A stretch of 64,000 bases of DNA, taken from contig CBDBJR010000002.1 of NCBI GenBank assembly GCA_965206445.1, positions 3,224,001 through 3,288,000 on the forward strand, read 5' to 3'. Of the stretch, positions 63,285 through 64,000 are shown piece by piece. The notes beneath the pieces were generated by a model. It had not been told where the DNA came from, ran no database searches, and worked only from the letters and a program-made list of their open reading frames with translations. Made by a program: the position numbers and the translations under genes. This stretch comes from CBDBJR01 sp965206445. GTDB lineage: Bacteria; Pseudomonadota; Gammaproteobacteria; Arenicellales; Poriferihabitantaceae. The stretch's first letter is position 1. The number at the start of each line of letters is the position of its first letter.

Positions 63285-63359
63285 TCAGGCCGCTGACTTC
63301 GCCACAGTTATCGGCGGTGCGCCGGCGACCCAGTGTGACCGTGCTTCGAGATGATTCAT
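63285..63359 (-). pseudogene. Vestigial 5' fragment of the MmgE/PrpD copy 1 gene
   Basis: In the right copy of the long repeat the start of the minus-strand MmgE/PrpD gene is reproduced: MNHLEARSHWVAGAPPIT, after which the frame leaves the repeat and stops with TGA at residue 25. The fragment is not functional. It shows that the duplicated segment was cut inside the 60829-62181 gene. Confidence 0.85.
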
Positions 63360-63587
63360 GCTGCGCTCCGGCGGATACAATAATAGAATAGCGGCGTCGC
63401 CCAAACGGCGGCGGCTTGACCGGGCGAATTATTACGCCTGTATCCGACCACTGCCAGACGGTATGATTGGCGCCGCAGTAGAGCCAACACCGGTTTCAAC
63501 CGCGACCGTTTCAACCGTGGCCTTTTCAACCGAATCCGTTTCAACCGAATCACGATGACCGCATCAAGCCAATTCGCCCAATTCGCC
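63307..63587 (+). repeat. Long direct repeat, right copy (281 bp)
   Basis: Second copy of 62129-62378. The extra length is two additional 15-bp units plus 1 bp. It leads directly into the intact second MmgE/PrpD gene, so this side looks ancestral for the plus-strand gene, while the left copy is ancestral for the minus-strand gene. Confidence 0.95.
63493..63552 (+). repeat. 15-bp tandem array, 4 units
   Basis: Four units of gtttcaaccgNNNcc type end 2 bp before the ATG at 63555, in the place where a ribosome-binding site would be expected. No Shine-Dalgarno sequence is visible. Confidence 0.85.
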
Positions 63588-64000
63588 GCCCGCCTGCGGT
63601 TTGCCGACCTCCCGGCCGAGGTGGTCGCCGGCACCGTCGATCTGTTTGTTGACTGGCTCGGCTCGGCCCTGGCCGGGTCACGCGCGCAGCCGGTGCAGCA
63701 ATTGCAGGCATTCGCGCTGCAAATGGGGCCGCAGGGCGGCGGGGCGCAACTGCTGGGGTGCCGCAAATTCACCTCGCCGTGGCTGGCGGCGATGGTCAAT
63801 GGCGCATCCTCGCACGTGGTCGAGCAGGACGACCTGCATAATCAATCCGTGCTGCACCCGGCCACAGTGGTGTTTCCGCCGCTGCTGGCGCTCGCGCAGG
63901 CCGGCGATAACGGCCGCCGATTCAGCGGCGCGGATTTGATTACCGCGGCGGTTGCCGGCTACGAATGCGGCATTCGCGCGGGCGAATACCTCGGCCGCAG
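63555..64000 (+). CDS. MmgE/PrpD family protein (copy 2, partial at the right edge)
   Basis: 148 codons are visible and the frame is open at the window end. After MTASSQFAQFAARLRFADLP the sequence shows the family N-terminal helices (LFVDWLGSALAGS) and the active-site segment AAMVNGASSHVVEQDDLHNQSVLHPATVVFP. It is a distinct paralogue of the minus-strand gene, not a recent copy. Both are probably isomerases, dehydratases or decarboxylases of tricarboxylate-like acids. The first eleven codons are duplicated in front of the tauD-like gene. Confidence 0.9.
   Translation, partial: MTASSQFAQFAARLRFADLPAEVVAGTVDLFVDWLGSALAGSRAQPVQQLQAFALQMGPQGGGAQLLGCRKFTSPWLAAMVNGASSHVVEQDDLHNQSVLHPATVVFPPLLALAQAGDNGRRFSGADLITAAVAGYECGIRAGEYLGR

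Overview
The window is GC-rich chromosomal DNA from a bacterium, most likely a gammaproteobacterium. The lineage call rests on a YcgL-family protein, RNase D, a proteobacterial GltA, sucA-sucB-lpd and gcvT-gcvH-gcvP-lipA gene orders, and an rsmG-parA-parB cluster. No rRNA, tRNA or CRISPR array was found. About 55 genes are called, including two cut by the window edges. GTG and TTG starts are common, so several starts are uncertain.

Layout. 1-6.6 kb: glycosyltransferases, a DUF547 protein, chromosome partitioning genes (rsmG-parA-parB) and an O-antigen type ABC exporter (wzm-wzt). 6.7-12 kb: a penicillin-binding DacB, an alpha/beta hydrolase, citrate synthase, YcgL and a rhomboid protease. 12.4-19.4 kb: an unusual type-2 isoleucyl-tRNA synthetase, then manC, a sugar epimerase and a UDP-sugar dehydrogenase. 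19.4-24.4 kb: two transporters, a CoA-transferase and a phosphomannomutase. 24.5-30 kb: the 2-oxoglutarate dehydrogenase complex (sucA, sucB, lpd). 30.2-35.9 kb: a MoeB/ThiF-type protein, GDP-fucose synthase, a large unknown protein, a 2OG-Fe(II) oxygenase and a methylacyl-CoA racemase. 36-41.8 kb: lipA and the glycine cleavage genes. 41.8-45 kb: an AT-rich islet with an IS30 remnant, a DUF262/DUF1524 putative restriction enzyme and a conserved hypothetical gene. 45.2-46.3 kb: rnd. 46.4-54.8 kb: a GntR regulator facing a branched-chain-type ABC transporter operon that continues into allantoin-degradation genes (racemase, PuuE, allantoicase). 54.8-64 kb: ETF-ubiquinone oxidoreductase, an ArgD-like aminotransferase, a LysE exporter, an SDR, an ornithine cyclodeaminase-like enzyme and two divergent MmgE/PrpD genes with a TauD-type dioxygenase inserted between them.

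How the genes work together. GltA, SucAB-Lpd, the glycine cleavage system and LipA form a lipoate-dependent central metabolism set. AlgC, ManC, Fcl, the epimerase, the dehydrogenase, the glycosyltransferases and Wzm-Wzt point to an exported surface polysaccharide containing mannose/fucose and uronic acid. The GntR-ABC-PuuE-allantoicase block looks like uptake and use of a ureide such as allantoin.

The most striking points are at DNA level. A 250/281-bp direct repeat brackets the inserted tauD-like gene and fuses the first codons of the neighbouring gene to it. A 14-bp tandem array between the oxygenase and the unknown 631-residue protein forms a chain of six mini-ORFs, each overlapping the next start. 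A G10 tract sits in the ribosome-binding position of manC, inside a small leader ORF. The isoleucyl-tRNA synthetase carries GIHH in place of the class I HIGH signature.
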